From Artocarpus heterophyllus (Eukaryota; Streptophyta; Magnoliopsida; Rosales; Moraceae), in assembly GCA_025403435.1 (NCBI GenBank), contig CM046353.1:21211987-21275986 (forward strand): 64,000 nucleotides of DNA, in the 5' to 3' direction. The translations under genes were made by a program, and so were the position numbers. A model generated the notes under the pieces. That model did not search any database. It was not told where the DNA came from and saw only the letters and a list, made by a program, of their open reading frames with translations. Shown piece by piece: positions 46,179 through 59,747 of the stretch. Numbering within the stretch: position 1 is the stretch's first letter; each line of letters opens with the position of its first letter.

Positions 46179-47739
46179 TGTGATGTTCAAAATTCTCACA
46201 TGCTCATTGACCAATGCATTGCATGATTTTATGATGATATGCATATAATTTATATGTTGATTATTCATTTAAAATGCATCATTATATTGACAGTGTGCAT
46301 TAAATACTATGTTATGTATAATATATTATAATGTAAAAAGTTTCTCAAAGGTAGATTCAGTAAGTGTTATGATAGAAAGGAAGTTGTAATAATGGTGTTT
46401 AGGGATTACAATAGATTTAATGGATAAAGGAGCTCAATTATACCTATAAGGTACAAAATTGGTGGAAAACGGTCTTTTTTGACCTAAATGGAGAGTTTTG
46501 TCTAAGTTTTGTTAACAACAAGGATCCATTAATGATGTAAGATCTCTTATGATGATGATGTATAGTTATGAAAATAATAATGAGTGGAGGACATGAGTTG
46601 CATGCAAGTTTCTTGGTTAGAATACTCCAAAAATCCTAAATGACAAAATTTTCGATGTTTGGATTTTTGAGTCATGATTCGGTATTTGTTGGGTTGTATG
46701 TGGCTTAAGAATTTATTATTCCACGTTTGATAACTTATAGAAGAGTTCTAGAGGAAGAGATTAAGTTTTGATAACAAATAGTTAAGAACTCAAAGATGAA
46801 GTTTATAGTGTATCGAAATTTCAATGTGAGTATATGCACCAAATTTGTTAGGCAAAAAATGATTAGCCATGACATAATTTGTACTTGAGCTTTTGTATGA
46901 GTGTTTAACACCTCATTAAGGAGGTGAGTAGGCTGAATTAACAACATAAAGCTAACCAAGTTGAAATCACCTCATGGTAAAGTAATTTAAGGTGTGTTCC
47001 TTGTTGTTTAAAAAGCATATAAGCAACTAAGTGCCTTATTTATACCTAAAGACTCTAAGTCTGACTCTCCAAGCTCTGAAACTTCATTGGCACATCCATT
47101 TTTTGAGAGAAAAAGAAAATTTCTTGGTGGTTTGTCAAGTTTTGGGTGCCTAATAGCAAGAAAGACCTAAACGAGTCAAGGTAAGGGGTTGTTTTAGTTT
47201 ATAGGACATTTGGTGTTAGTTTAGAAGGTTTTCCTTTGAGTTTTGATGAGATATTTGAGCCTAATGACCTCTAATATGTCAAAAACATCCCTACAAAAAG
47301 GTTTAAGCAAATTCAATTGGGAAGTGGTGGTTTCAAGTTCGTTTTTGGTGGCTATCTATAATCAGGTAAATTTTCAAAGTGCTTTAGGTTTTGTTTTTGT
47401 TCCCTAGGCTAGAAGGCTCCTTTGAAGCTGAAATTTTGAGGATATGTTCATTTATATGTTTTTAAATTCTTGTAAAATAGTTTTAACAAATTCAATTTGG
47501 TTTGGGAGTTATAGGCTTAAAACTAAACCCGGTTCCTGATATGTATTGATGTGGTGGTTTGTGATGGTTTTCATATTTTGTGAATTTAAATTTATCCATA
47601 GCTTGGAAACAGGTGTTTCAAGGTATAGTTAAGCTTTGGGAAGTCTTAAAATATAGGGAAAACTATGGCAAAATTTTTAGAATAAAGTTTGAATCATTTC
47701 GGACCAAAATGAACCAAATGGAGGTTAAAACGGTTTCCC

Positions 47740-47900
47740 CCAGGCTAGCTGGCTGCGCTAGGCCAGTAGCTTGTGCATAAAGCCTACACACAGGGCCTGC
47801 ATGCAGCCTGTATGGGTAACCCATGTGTGTGGGTGGCCCTACCTCGACTAGCCTTTGGCTAGCCTTCGACCAGACTAGGCTAAATGGCCTAGTCAACTGT
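47740..47900 (+). repeat. GC-rich dyad patch in solo LTR H
   Basis: Words built on GGCTAG/CTAGCC (GGCTAGCTGG, CGCTAGGCCAG, CGACTAGCC, TTGGCTAGCC, ACTAGGCTAAATGGCCTAGT) cluster in about 160 bp of otherwise AT-rich LTR. It is analogous to the copia and F patches but has a different core. Confidence 0.55.
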
Positions 47901-48303
47901 TTTTGGGCCCTCGAAGTCCCTTTTTGATGTCATTTGAAGCATTTGAGATTTGAAAACATCTATTTTCATTAATATTACCTAAAATAAATATTTAAAATAC
48001 TAAAATGAGCTCCTTAATGTTTGATTATTAGTTATTGTAGGATTGGTGGTAATGTAAGTAGAAATTTTTAATCTTTCATAGGTGTGAAGTACCTGACCCC
48101 ACAAGAGCTTAATTGACAGTCTCATTAAGTAAAGTAAGTAGAATTTCACCTATATCACCATAATTGTTATGCATTTAATCTTGTGACTTGATATGTGAAA
48201 GTTATGTGCATTACACTACATTTTGTGATTCAAAAATATGCCAACATGTAAAGAATTATGAAAAATGTGAAATTGATTATACTGGTAAGCTATGATGGGA
48301 CTC

Positions 48304-48428
48304 TAAGCATTTGATACGCAATGATGTAAAACTTTTAAGCATCAGGGATGCAATGATTAGGCATCTGGGATGCCATGTGAGACGTTAAGCGTCTAGGATG
48401 CCAATGATTTAAGCATTTGAGGTGTAAT
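48304..48428 (+). repeat. Short tandem repeats in solo LTR H
   Basis: Four imperfect units of about 25-30 bp, each with a TTAAGCAT / GGCATCTGGGATGC / AATGAT wording. Confidence 0.65.
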
Positions 48429-49031
48429 ACTCCCCCTCCATGAAACACTAAACAGTGTGCATAGTATGTTAAGAGTATAAAAGATACAGTGAAGAGTAAA
48501 TGAAATGAAAGAATGATAACGTGAAAAGTTAAAGGCCAAACATATATTAATTGAGCTCATTCACTTAAATGCTACTCATGCTTGCATAATTCTACTTTCT
48601 AGGCATTAGCTCAATCATTTTAATGCTGATGCAAATGAAGGCATGTCTTAGCACTAGCTAAGGACTAGATGGCTAGCTAGCACACTCCCGATGCTCGAAG
48701 CTAATGTATACGGATTATCTGACCTGTTATTTTATGGTCTTATTGTATATGCATTTTGGTGAGCCAGAGGGACCGTATGTGGTACATGGCTAAGCCTACT
48801 TTCGAGAGATGTATTTTATTGTATATATTTGGCCAGCCTTTTGGGGTGTATTACATATGTTTTGATATCCTCACTAATTAAAACTTTTTAAAAAGTTCAA
48901 ATTTGCTCATATTTTTATACTTCTTTTGAATGGCATATTAAGGTTAACATAAGTAAAAAGGTAAGATGTAACACTAATTAATGTAACTAGATAGGTCTTT
49001 TAGGATTATGTTAGGTGTGTGTTACAGTAGC

Positions 49032-49889
49032 CTATAGCTTAAAAGAGTAAAAGAATGTTTTATAATATTTTGCTCAACCCTGATATTGAGAGGGGAGGGT
49101 TTACAAAGAAAATCAAACTATATGAAATTAAGGGCTGTTGACATTACTTTGTGAGGTTGCTTTTGTTTTAAAGGAGTGTTAAGTTCTAACAAGTTCTTTC
49201 AATTTGCTATTGCATTTATAGCTAAACTAGTGTTTATTTTACATATGTAGCGAAGACAGGGGATGTGCAAAATTAGCAACCCATGGATTCCAAAAGTAGC
49301 TAAAATAGTGGGCATGTGTGTTAGGATAGATGCTCTCAAAACATATGATATTTTACAAAAGACATACTTATAAATAAATAAAGGGAATTTTTGGTGGTAT
49401 TTGTATGCATATATTTTGAATAATTTATAAATATCATTAAAATTCAATAATTATCTATGTTAACTTAAATATTGCATATAAGTGTTATATATAATAGAGT
49501 AATATTTAAGGATGACAATTTAATGGGTCGGTAACATACAATTAAATTTAATTAAAGTATAAAATCTTTAATTGAGCATTACTAATGTAAGTCATTTCCA
49601 TCAATGGAATGGTTTTATTCTAACCACTAATGTAGCGAGTCATTAAATGAGTGCACTATACATAATGAGATTATGTAGGAATAGTATGATGTAATATGAA
49701 CAACTAATAGTTTCTGTTAAATATAGCAAGTTCTTAACACATTGACCAGTGGTCACATCCAAAAATGATTTTAATCTTGAGTTAGTAGCAGACGGATATC
49801 CAAACAATATTTTCATGCAATTCTATCATATCACATGAACGTAAATATTTGCAACCATAAAAATATACTTTCATAATCAAAGTAATAAC
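49032..49889. other. Unassigned AT-rich sequence
   Basis: No coding frame, RNA gene or repeat boundary was recognised. It joins 46010-46178 as the target sequence of solo LTR H. Part of it may be the left end of the LTR of element I. Confidence 0.35.
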
Positions 49890-50860
49890 ACAATAATTTA
49901 TATTTCGTGACAATATAACATGCATATGTATTCACGTCTCAGAAGAATGATTTTCCAAACATATTCATCAAAAAAACCATACTTATCAATCATAAAAATT
50001 TATAACAATCAAAACCATTCAACCATACCTTTAATTCTTAAACTTTCACTTAAACAAACACAAAGTCTTGCATATAAAATTTCAAGAATGAATTTCTTCT
50101 TCAATGGCTTAAAAGGAAGTATGATGAGTGATGAATGTCGGCGCTAGATTAGACAGATGATTGAGGCTTTCTTGAAGAATATTTTTCTGAGTAGTAATGG
50201 ATCATTATCAACGTGTATTTGAGAGGAGAAAAGGAAGAAAATAAGGGGAAATGTAAAGTCTTTGTGGCTTATAGATATATTTTTAGGTTTTAGTATGTAC
50301 GATGAAAACCCTAGTTTAATTTTAAAATCATCCAAATTAATTTAAAAATAAAATCTTAGGTCAGTTTCCTAATATTGGATGACTAGGAATTGAATTAATA
50401 GGTCAAAATTGGTTAAAAATCAAACTGGCTAAGTTTAGAGCTTGAAATCTGAGTGAAATGAGTGAAAAAAGTCAAAATCAGCTCACTGGGTTGCTGCAAC
50501 ACAGATTTCAAGCACTATAGAATCCTGAAATTAATTGTTTTGATCATATATTGAGCTCCCAAACTCAGAATTGATCCCCTTTTCTTGCATTATTAATCAT
50601 TTCAATGTAGTTATACCTATATAAACATATTCTTGTAATCAAATGTTATAAATTCATAGAAATTATATTTTTTCTCACACAACATTAAACTGTATAATTT
50701 TGGCATGAACATTTAGAGCACATCGATCTCACGTGGCCATCATCTATATCATAACTAGATAAAAACATTAGTTACTAAACATAAATTTCATAAAATAAAA
50801 TATTATCATGCATACTCGTTAATTTCCTCATTTAAATGTTAAAAAATGGGCAGTGTTACA
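49890..50860 (-). repeat. 3' LTR of gypsy element I (recognisable part)
   Basis: It ends on the + strand with GCAGTGTTACA at 50860, followed by ACTCTCTCCGC, the complement of a purine tract. A block near 50717-50760 (AGAGCACATCGATCTCACGT) matches the gypsy solo LTR near 33377. The left end is not determined. Confidence 0.65.
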
Positions 50861-52161
50861 ACTCTCTCCGCTTTATTTTGTCCTCAAAACTCAAAATAAT
50901 TGCATAAACTTGGCCCTAATATCATCTTTTCACTACCACGTAGCCTCCTTTACTACGTGGTTATGCTATAGTGCTTTAACTAATGTGATTTTATTAGTCC
51001 TTAAACCCTTGGTCACAATCTCATGTCCTATTTTCCATATAGTTTTTTGATCTCTTGATTTCGCAATAACACATGACTAGATGGATGTTTTCATTCCCTA
51101 ATATCTTTCTTTTCCATGAAAGTCCTATATCAACTTAGTCTTATAGCTTGCATTCTCACAAACTTACTTCTTCTTTTTTTCTTTTATGGGCTTAAAGATG
51201 TGGACATGGCATACACTTCTTTAGCATATGAACATGAAAAACTTTGCATAAAGATCTACGATATCACATTCTCCCCTCCTGTAACTATTCTGTCTTCAAA
51301 ATATGTGTAGTAATAAATATGTATAGAGATTTTTAGTCCTCTTTTGTAGCATCCTTTCACATGAAAATTTTATCAAAATCATGTCTAAATAAAGTTGTCA
51401 AACATCCAACAACAATATCATATGTAATGTTGAACTCTCTTTGTGTCTTTTTATGTTTCTCTTTCTTTTACCTTTGATAAAAGTATGCATCTAAGCGCGA
51501 AGGTCATTCTGTTATTTTTCTTTTTGTCTCGTTATCTATCAAGTATGTAAACTTGTCTTCTATCATATGCCAAGGGAGAATCGTACTTGACAAACTCATT
51601 ACTCCATATATGCAAATAATTTTAAAATATGCATATTTAACTTCACGATATAGAAAAACATCACGTGATCTAATAAATATACTGGTACATCTTCTTATTT
51701 GTTAAATAACCAATCTTGTTTATAACATTGAAATTACACCATACTTGAAATTTGACAATGTTTTCTTCAAAAATCATAATAGATCTTATAATAGATCTTT
51801 TAGACATTCTTTTGGAAAAAAATTCATGTATCACCATGCAAATGTATGTGTCTACTCCATCTCTTCATTCAGTAATTTCTTAACCAATGTCCTTTAAAAG
51901 AAAATAACAATATCATGTTTAATCTTTAACCTCCCGTATAAATATTCCTAGAATACATCGTCTCTCTTTTTATTTCGCATTGACGTCTCTACTAATTTCA
52001 AAGTCATCCATAAAAAAATTACTATATGTTACCATTCAATTTGCTAAAACATTGTCATAAATAATTTTCTCCCAAACTAAGTCATCAATTTAATAGACTA
52101 GACCTCAATCTTCACCAAGCCTTAAAGATTCATATAGTCAATCCTATTAATAAAATATCCC

Positions 52162-55153
52162 TGTGATGGCCTGGCTTCCCGAGCTATTAAGTAACTTACT
52201 TAAGCTTCATTTCTTAGTCCTAATCTTACTAACTAGTAAGAAAATGCAGAGCAAAATTTTTTTTCTTAAAATCATACTTTAAACTGTTATAACTTTTGTT
52301 GTAACATAAACTTTAATAGAATAGTAATTTCAAAACATTTACTCATACTTTAATAATTATAGACTTATTCAATATCGCGAAAAATAGTTGTAGCAGTATC
52401 CATAACCCAATCTTCACATTCATTCCACCACCTTGCCAACCTTATGTAACATTCAGAATGTCTTTCTACATTGCCTCCTAAAACATGAAGGAGATTTATT
52501 GAGCTTTTGCTCAATAAGCTGAAACATATGTCACAAAACATTTCTTGTAAAACATTTTCTTAAAATGACTTTCGTAAACATTTTCATAAAATGTTTCTCA
52601 TAAAACCTCTATCCTAAAACATTTTCATAAAATGTTTTCTCATTAAACATTTCTCATAAAACCTTTACCATAAAACATTTTCATCAAACGTTTTTTGTGT
52701 ATACTTTTTTTCCTAAAACATTTTCATGAACATTTCTTATAAAACTTTCTCGTAAACCCTCATAAAACATTTGATATAAAACATATCTCATCAACATTTT
52801 TTCATAAAATGTTTTAACATAAAACATTTCCTCATAAATATTTTCTATAAAATGTTCATTATAAACTTCATTTTCATTTTACCTTTGTTAAATTTTGGGC
52901 TCGAGTATACGTACCGAATGTGCAAGACCAATGAACAATGAGGTCATAACTTAACTTTACTTAACTTTTCTTAAACCTTCCCTCAAGCAGGGACCTACAC
53001 GTTCCTGATCTACTCCTTAGGTTTGGAGGCTTAAACTTGAACTTTGAATATCTCACATCAAGGAGGTCGATATGACACTTCTTTATCTTTTCTCACATGT
53101 TTGGATTATCAACCATGTAATCTCAGTGAACATTCTTCATGCCATGACTTAACATTTAACTTAATAGCATATCAAACATTCATCATTTCTTGATAAGCAT
53201 AACAAACATCTTTCAATCAAACTTCAAGCATTAAAAATCATATCCTCACATCATAAGTGAGGTTAGAGCATATTTCAAAATTTCAAACATATATATAGTA
53301 TTTGAAAATTATTTTCTTCATGCCATAGGTGAGATTTTAGGCTTACTAGGATTCCGCTCTAGCACTTCCAACTTAATTCTTTCTTTTTACAAGTTCGCCC
53401 TATATCTAGTTAAAGCGATACTTGATTACTAGTATAAATCTTCATCTCGATTTGTTTCTACATTTCATAACTTAGAAAAACTATTGTCAGATCATAAGTC
53501 CAGTCATATGGTTTTACACTTAACATTGTGTAGAACATTTCTCACTTAAGAATGTTAAGCAAATTCAAAGAACTCAGGGCTCATTTTTAAAATCGTACTG
53601 AAAAAACTTTGTAATTAATTCCCGTAAACTTTGTATGTCAAATTCTGTGTGGAATTATTAAAATCTCATTTCACAAACTCTATCAGTTTTGATGAGATCT
53701 ATAACTTTTGTATTTTGACTTTTCCAAAATTAAACATCTTGAAGGATTTTTGGCCACTTTTCAAAACAGACAAATTTGAAAACCATCCTTTTCTACTTGA
53801 TCCGATTAGAATTCGAGGAAGATTTCTTCACAAAAATTATTCATCTTAAAGGTTCCAATAAAACTTATGGTGAGCTCAGAGACTAATTCACCTTCTAAGC
53901 ATCTCCAAAATATAAATCTTTGAAATTTGTTGTACACTCTGTTACAATAAAAGGGCAACGGTTTAACTCATTAAGCGTACTTGTCATTGTTTATGTTTCA
54001 AATTTCATACTTTAAGTGTTTTATCTATACACAGCCTATAATATCCCCTTACTTGACATAGCGTATAAGCACTTTTGAAAACCGTTCTAGTTTCCATTTT
54101 AATTTCTATCAAAGTTTCTTTTACAACAAAATCTATGACAAATTCACTGTTCTCATGTTTACAAAACCGTTTTCAACCTTTTTAGCATATCTTCAAACAC
54201 ATAAATTACAAACAATCATACCATATAATTTTCCTTTCATATGATAGTCCATAACATTTTTCAAACACTTGGTATGCATGACTAATTAAAACATAATTTA
54301 ACTTAAAGTTTGTGTTTAAAAGTTTCCAAAAGACTTGTATCCTCTTCAATGATCGTAAACCTCTTATTTTCTATTAAAAAACAAATTCAAAACACACTTT
54401 AGCTATACTTAAAGTAGCTTGAAATTCCATTAAACATACTTAAGGTAAGTTAGGGTTTTTACCTCAAAACTTTTGAGATCTTCTCCAAAATGGTAAACCT
54501 TGTTTCTAAGAATGATTTGGACTTTTGAACAATCAAAATCTTGAGAGAAACTAGCTTAGAGGGGGTGGAGTTCATGGAGGAAAAAGATGGAGAAAATGAA
54601 CCAAACTTTATTACAATTTGGCTCATGGCAACTTATAGGCTCATCTAGTGGCAAAATTGTAAATAAAAAGTTCTGGTTTCCTCCCTATTTTTAGGCCCAT
54701 GAAATTATCAAGAATAGTATGGAATTTTCCATACTTTTGAAGAAGAAAAGACAAACTTTTCCTTTGACTTTTGCAGTCCAAATTTATTTTGTGTAAAAGT
54801 TTTCTTATACCGTCACTGTCCTCCCTACAACCTTCCACTAGCTTCCACATTCTTCTAAGATTATCTGGCTTTTTATTTAGTTTAATTCCTATATTGTATT
54901 ATTTTATTCAATTTAACACCTATATTGTATTTCCATTGTAGAATATGTTACGACAGATTCTTTGATAGTTTTATTTATAGCTTTCTTTTCCCTCGTTCGT
55001 CATCTAACGTTCATCTTAATAACATTACAAATTTACTTCATGAATATTTGTCATAAAATTTGAATTTAACAAAAATCCTTGTGACATAAAATTGCTTGCA
55101 ATAAATCTTAAATATTACATACATAATACACTAAAAATTTCTCATGTGTTACA
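52162..55153 (-). repeat. Solo LTR K of a gypsy element
   Basis: 2992 bp, TGTGATGGCC on the left and GTGTTACA on the right, flanked by ATCCC (52157-52161, 55154-55158). Minus orientation is inferred from a TTGAGC..GCTCAAT block near 52500-52525, seen reversed in related LTRs. It contains AT-rich repeats of the CATAAAACATTTT type (52540-52870). Confidence 0.82.
52540..52870. repeat. Degenerate AT-rich repeat array in LTR K
   Basis: Many copies of CATAAAACATTTTCATAAAATG-like words with irregular spacing. AAACATTTT and its complement AAAATGTTT both occur, so hairpins are possible. Confidence 0.7.
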
Positions 55154-55602
55154 ATCCCTCACTTAAAACAAGAACTTTCTATAGTGATCTCCAATGTGAT
55201 CTTGCAAAATTTCTTCATTAACAATATAGAATTCTCAGACTTGTTTAATAAAAATATGTTACTATCATTATATTTTTCTTCAGTTACTTATCATTCATCA
55301 ACTTCTCAATAAACATTCTCTATAAGAAAAGTAATATAGTCAAATAATTAACCACGTGTCATCACACTTCTTGCTTATCAACTACTCTACCATATATAAA
55401 TAATGAGACAAAGATCACTTCTTACTCTAAATAACACAAGTCTATGTTTTATCGACTAGTAAGATAATTAAAATGTAGTTATAGAAAATATAACTCAACA
55501 TCTATATATTAGAAGATTAATAGCATTTATACTTACTTGGAGGACTTGAAACTAGTATGTGGCGATGTGCATTATAAAGGGAAACTACTCTGATACCATT
55601 AC

Positions 55603-56268
55603 TGTAATGCCCCCTTACATGCTCCATAGGGAATGTCACTCTTATTGTTAAACTTAATATTTACCGATAAGAAGTTCAAAATGTTCAATAACACTTAGAG
55701 AAAAATCCTAGGAAAAGCATCCTTTTTTTTTTTTTTTTGCAAAACTACTTATTGAATTTACTTCACTCTCCTTGGTTAGCCAAACGGATCACCTAAAGCA
55801 TTCAAATAATCGACCACCTGTAGAAAAGTTAGTTTACAAAAGCAAACATTTAACAAATATAAACTCACACATATAATGCAAGCAGTCTTAATTTCTATAA
55901 AATAATTAATTTGGACTAGTTACGATAAAATAAAACTAAAAATCTAAAATGCGTATTACATTCAATAAAAATACATTCAAAAGAGCATATCACAAATAGA
56001 ATTGAGTCTCAAACAAGCAAAAGTACGAAACATAATCATTCAAATATTGTTTGAGCTTAATTTCTTTTGTGGCATGACTCCATTTCTAATCTAACACTTT
56101 TTTTATACACACCCGTCCTTGTCTTCCATCTTAGTTAGACTGCCTCTTATCCTTATTTGCAACATGGTATATACGAAGTAAGCATAAACTAAGTAAGTAT
56201 ATTTTTCTAGCTAATAGTTTAAAGCATTTCATAAAGCTTTGCGTAAAAACATAATCTAACATAATAGC
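55603..56268 (-). repeat. 5' LTR fragment of gypsy element I
   Basis: It begins TGTAATGCCCCC four bases from the primer site. 56100-56200 resembles 31140-31230 of the gypsy solo LTR (TTATCCTTATTTGCAACATG and an AAGTAAGTATAT block). It is cut at 56268 by sequence starting TGATGAGGCC. Confidence 0.65.
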
Positions 56269-57658
56269 TGATGAGGCCGTAAAAGTGTACATTTTACAAT
56301 GCTTAAATAATTTATTTATGCTTTTATTTCTCATTAAATCCTTCAATTATAGCATTTGTGTGATAATTAGTATTTTAGTGTGTTTATATGAAAACATGTT
56401 TAAAAATATTTTTTAAGTGTGTTTTTATATTTCATAATATTTTTAGTAATTTTTAGAATAATCTCTGTGTAATTTATAATTAATTAGTTTGTAAATAATT
56501 AAAACCACAAAAATAAGGTTGTGTGATTTTATTTTGAGTCTTAAATGCTTGTAAATTAGTTTTACGTTTGTAAATATATTCTATAATATTTCTAGTAATT
56601 TCTAAAAATAATCTTAAGTCTTAAATGGCATATCTGTTAAGGTTTGTTAATTTTAGTAATTTTTATCTATTTTTAGTAATTTTTGTGTGTTTTATTATAA
56701 AATAAATATTTAAAAAATTGTGTTTGTAAAATAATTAATTTTAGTTTGTTTATTTTATTTTAGATTTAAAATCTACAAGAAAAATAGAGAAAAAAGGCAT
56801 GAAAATGGGCGAAAATGGACATTAAATGCTCAAGGAATAAAAAAATAAAAAAGATGACACATGGCAGCTCTAGAATGTGCCATTTTTATACATCCTTTTG
56901 CTGCACTGCACTAGGTTATGCAGCACATCTTGCATAGTAAACACCTGATTTAGGCATGAAAAGAAAGAAAAAAATGAAAAAAAATAAATAAATATGATAC
57001 AAAAAAACGTGGGTCGTTGGTAAAGTTTATTCAAAAAATTCTACATCACTCAATTTGTATCCTACTCATATTCAACCTAAAGATAACCTAATAAAATAAT
57101 AAAAATAATAGTCGATTTTCCTCTACTATGAATACCCTCTTTCCCTTCAATGTAACCCATACCATTCTTTATATTTTGGAGTAAATTCTCTTTTTTCTCT
57201 CTTCTTAGGCTAGTTTTTTTCTAAATTTTGGTTTTATGTTATTGTAAAATATTTCTAGTTTCTATGTTGTAAAATAATTATGCTTAGTAAAAATATGTGT
57301 GTATCTACTATCAATATGACTTTTTAAATTTCCTTGTGTTGAGGAGAGAGGGGGATATTTTGGCAAAATTAAGGTAAATATTTGTAGTTTTTCAGAGTTT
57401 TTGAAGTTTTAATAATGTCAAAATCATTTTTAGAAAGCTTAAGATTTTCATATTAAATTGGCTAAAACTGTTACAAAATTAAGTTTTGATTTATCATAGA
57501 CATAGGCTGGCATGGGTAATGGTTAGGCACACTTTAATCATTCGTAAACAAGGAATGGCACAGAAAATAGTTAACTGTAATTTTTGTTGGTAATTTTAGT
57601 TAATTAATTGTGAAACATATATATTTACTAAAATAAGTTTTTGGCGCATTATAGACAT
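56269..57658 (+). repeat. Possible Athila/Tat-type LTR J
   Basis: It starts TGATGAGGCCGTAAAAGTGT, wording seen in Athila/Tat LTRs, and has a TTTATATTTTGG box near 57166. A TTTTTGGCGC word at 57641 recalls the tRNA-Asp-type primer region, but no matching CA end or target duplication was found. It continues after the nested copia LTRs at 61173. Confidence 0.35.
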
Positions 57659-57733
57659 GAATTTGTTGGAAAACGAGCACGCAGCAGAATTTTAAAAAAA
57701 AAATTGAATCAGAGTATTTTCTAAAACACAAGT

Positions 57734-59747
57734 TGTTAGACATGATGCTCTAAGGAGTAAAAATGTAATAAGTTTTTAGAGACATTTTTATCAATAAAGA
57801 ATTTATTCAATGTTTATATACCAAATCTTGTCCTCTTTACGTTCATATTTGTTGAATGTATGTTAAGCAAACAATAGTCTGAGACTGTCGATCTAAACCT
57901 TAAGAATTGGGCATATGATGGATAGATTATGCGGAAAATATGATTCTTAAGGTGATGGTCTAAATCATAAGATCCGCAATCGAGGGAATAAAGTTGGGTG
58001 CTTTATTCATGTAAAGATTGTTATATTGTCTATATTTCTATTGAGAGATAGTTTGTCTTGGCCATCGGAGGTGGACTCCGTGAATAGAAACATTGACACA
58101 TTGTCATAGGTGACGATGTGTTAGATCGAAACATAAAGTGAATTGATTTGGATTAATAATTTTATGTTGACAAATCAATTCACTTTAGATAATCATTTGT
58201 ATTGTATCTTAATCTGGAGATGAATAGTGGGCTTGTTATCTTGACTTGTGTCTTTTTATGTACCAAAGGGTAATACCCACATCTTAATAGTGGCATGCAT
58301 TCCGGTACATTGTAGGCATGACTCTTGATAGCGTAGACTTGTTATTCATAAATATGGAATCCATAGCTCCTCTTTAGGAGTAATTATATCCTTTTATATG
58401 CGTTATCCTGTAATTGGAAAACTAGAGCGCTCAACCATTTGGATACATTTATACTGTCTTTGGATGGTAAGTTTTCTAATGGTGAGATAATGGAACGTAA
58501 GATAAAAATAATCGAGAAGGTAAGACAGAACTTGTCCTTAAGCCGATTATGGATAATCATATGAGGATACAATACACTATGATATGTCATGGAGACTTAG
58601 GTATACGGGCTTCGTAATTCTATGTAGTTCGAGAGTACAGCTCCAAGCTTTTAGTGGAGTAGCGTTGGAGTTGATAATTATGAAATGTATATCTGAGATA
58701 TTGGGTTTCGTAATTATCGAGAGCTTGAACTACATAGGTCCATTTAGTCCCCTTTGCTAGCTCACAAAATCTTGTAACGATACGACATGCTTTTCCAATA
58801 ATTGGTGACTTATGTCAGATTTATTAGATTGGTTAAAATTTAGAAGAATCAGATAATTCAAGTATGTTTATCGGTTGAATTAATTTTATGATAAAATTAA
58901 TTTAAGATAAACTTGTTGAATTATTGGGATCAGATAATTCTTATCTGTTTATCGGTTGATTTAATTTTGAATAAATTAGATCAAGATAGACTTATAGTAT
59001 TATTAGGAATTCATTTATTTTCCTAGAAATTATCTAGATAAAGTTGTTTTAATTAGATAACTTCTCTATTGGGTTATTTGAATTAAAACTAAGACTTTAT
59101 CCTATAGAATCTCAGGTGGAAAATAAAAGATTCGCTGAGATTTTTTTTGGCAGTTCAACATGCCGATCCACTTGTTCGGCCTGCCGATGGGGCTGTTCAG
59201 CCTGTCGATTATTCTGATCGGCCTGCCGATGAGCAAAGGATAAGATCACGCGTTTTTAAGCGGATCTTATTAGATATTCATTCGAATTTGATTCTGATCC
59301 GAATTTTGAGACCTAATCTGATAAGGACTGACCCTGAGATCAACCTCTATAAATAGGGAGTAAGTCTTAAGAGTTACTTAGATCAATTAAGAGATTACGA
59401 GTGATACTCTGCTTGTGAGAATCTGAAACTCCCTAAAAGCTTTTGTTCACAAATCACGAACACTAGCTTTAGGTTCTCTCAATTGGTTGGAAAGAGAGTC
59501 ACCTAGTGGAAGAGCTGTACGTGTGAGCCCACACTCACTCCGGTCGTAGATAGAGAATAGCAAAGAAGACCAGTTGGTTGAGGCTCTTCTATAACGTTAC
59601 TTCTCTTCACGTTTTGCAAGGGTTCTTCAGCAATCAAAAGGTTAGTAAGATCTGGTTAATTTATGCATATAGCATGTCAAACTTGTGTTTTAGAAAATAC
59701 TCTGATGTAAAATTTTTAAAATTCCACTGCGTACTTTTTTTCCAACA
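57734..59747 (+). repeat. Inner copia solo LTR
   Basis: 2014 bp, TGTTAGACAT to TTTCCAACA, flanked by CAAGT (57729-57733, 59748-59752) inside the outer LTR and in opposite orientation. Four dyad words (59150-59232), GATAAG hairpin (59239-59270) and TATA region near 59347 are present. Confidence 0.93.
59150..59270 (+). promoter_or_regulatory. Dyad words and GATAAG hairpin of inner solo LTR
   Basis: TTCAACATGCCGATCC, TTCGGCCTGCCGATGG, TTCAGCCTGTCGATTA and ATCGGCCTGCCGATGA are followed by GATAAGATCACGCG and CGGATCTTAT. Copy number (four) differs from the three in copia-1, so the array varies in length between copies. Confidence 0.75.

Larger units (their letters stand above)
46179..49026 (+). 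repeat. Solo LTR H of a gypsy element
   Basis: 2848 bp, TGTGATGTTC to GTGTGTTACA, flanked by GTAGC (46174-46178, 49027-49031). The first bases resemble the F LTR start, which suggests + orientation. No internal coding is present. A GC-rich patch lies at 47740-47900 and short tandem repeats at 48304-48428. Confidence 0.85.
50861..55602 (-). mobile_element. Internal region of gypsy element I, split by solo LTR K
   Basis: Bounded by a purine tract at 50861-50874 and a tRNA-Met primer site (CTCTGATACCA, 55588-55598) on the minus strand. Without LTR K (52162-55153) and one ATCCC copy only about 1.75 kb remains. No gag or pol motif was recognised, so I is either an internally deleted or a non-autonomous element. 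Confidence 0.65.
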
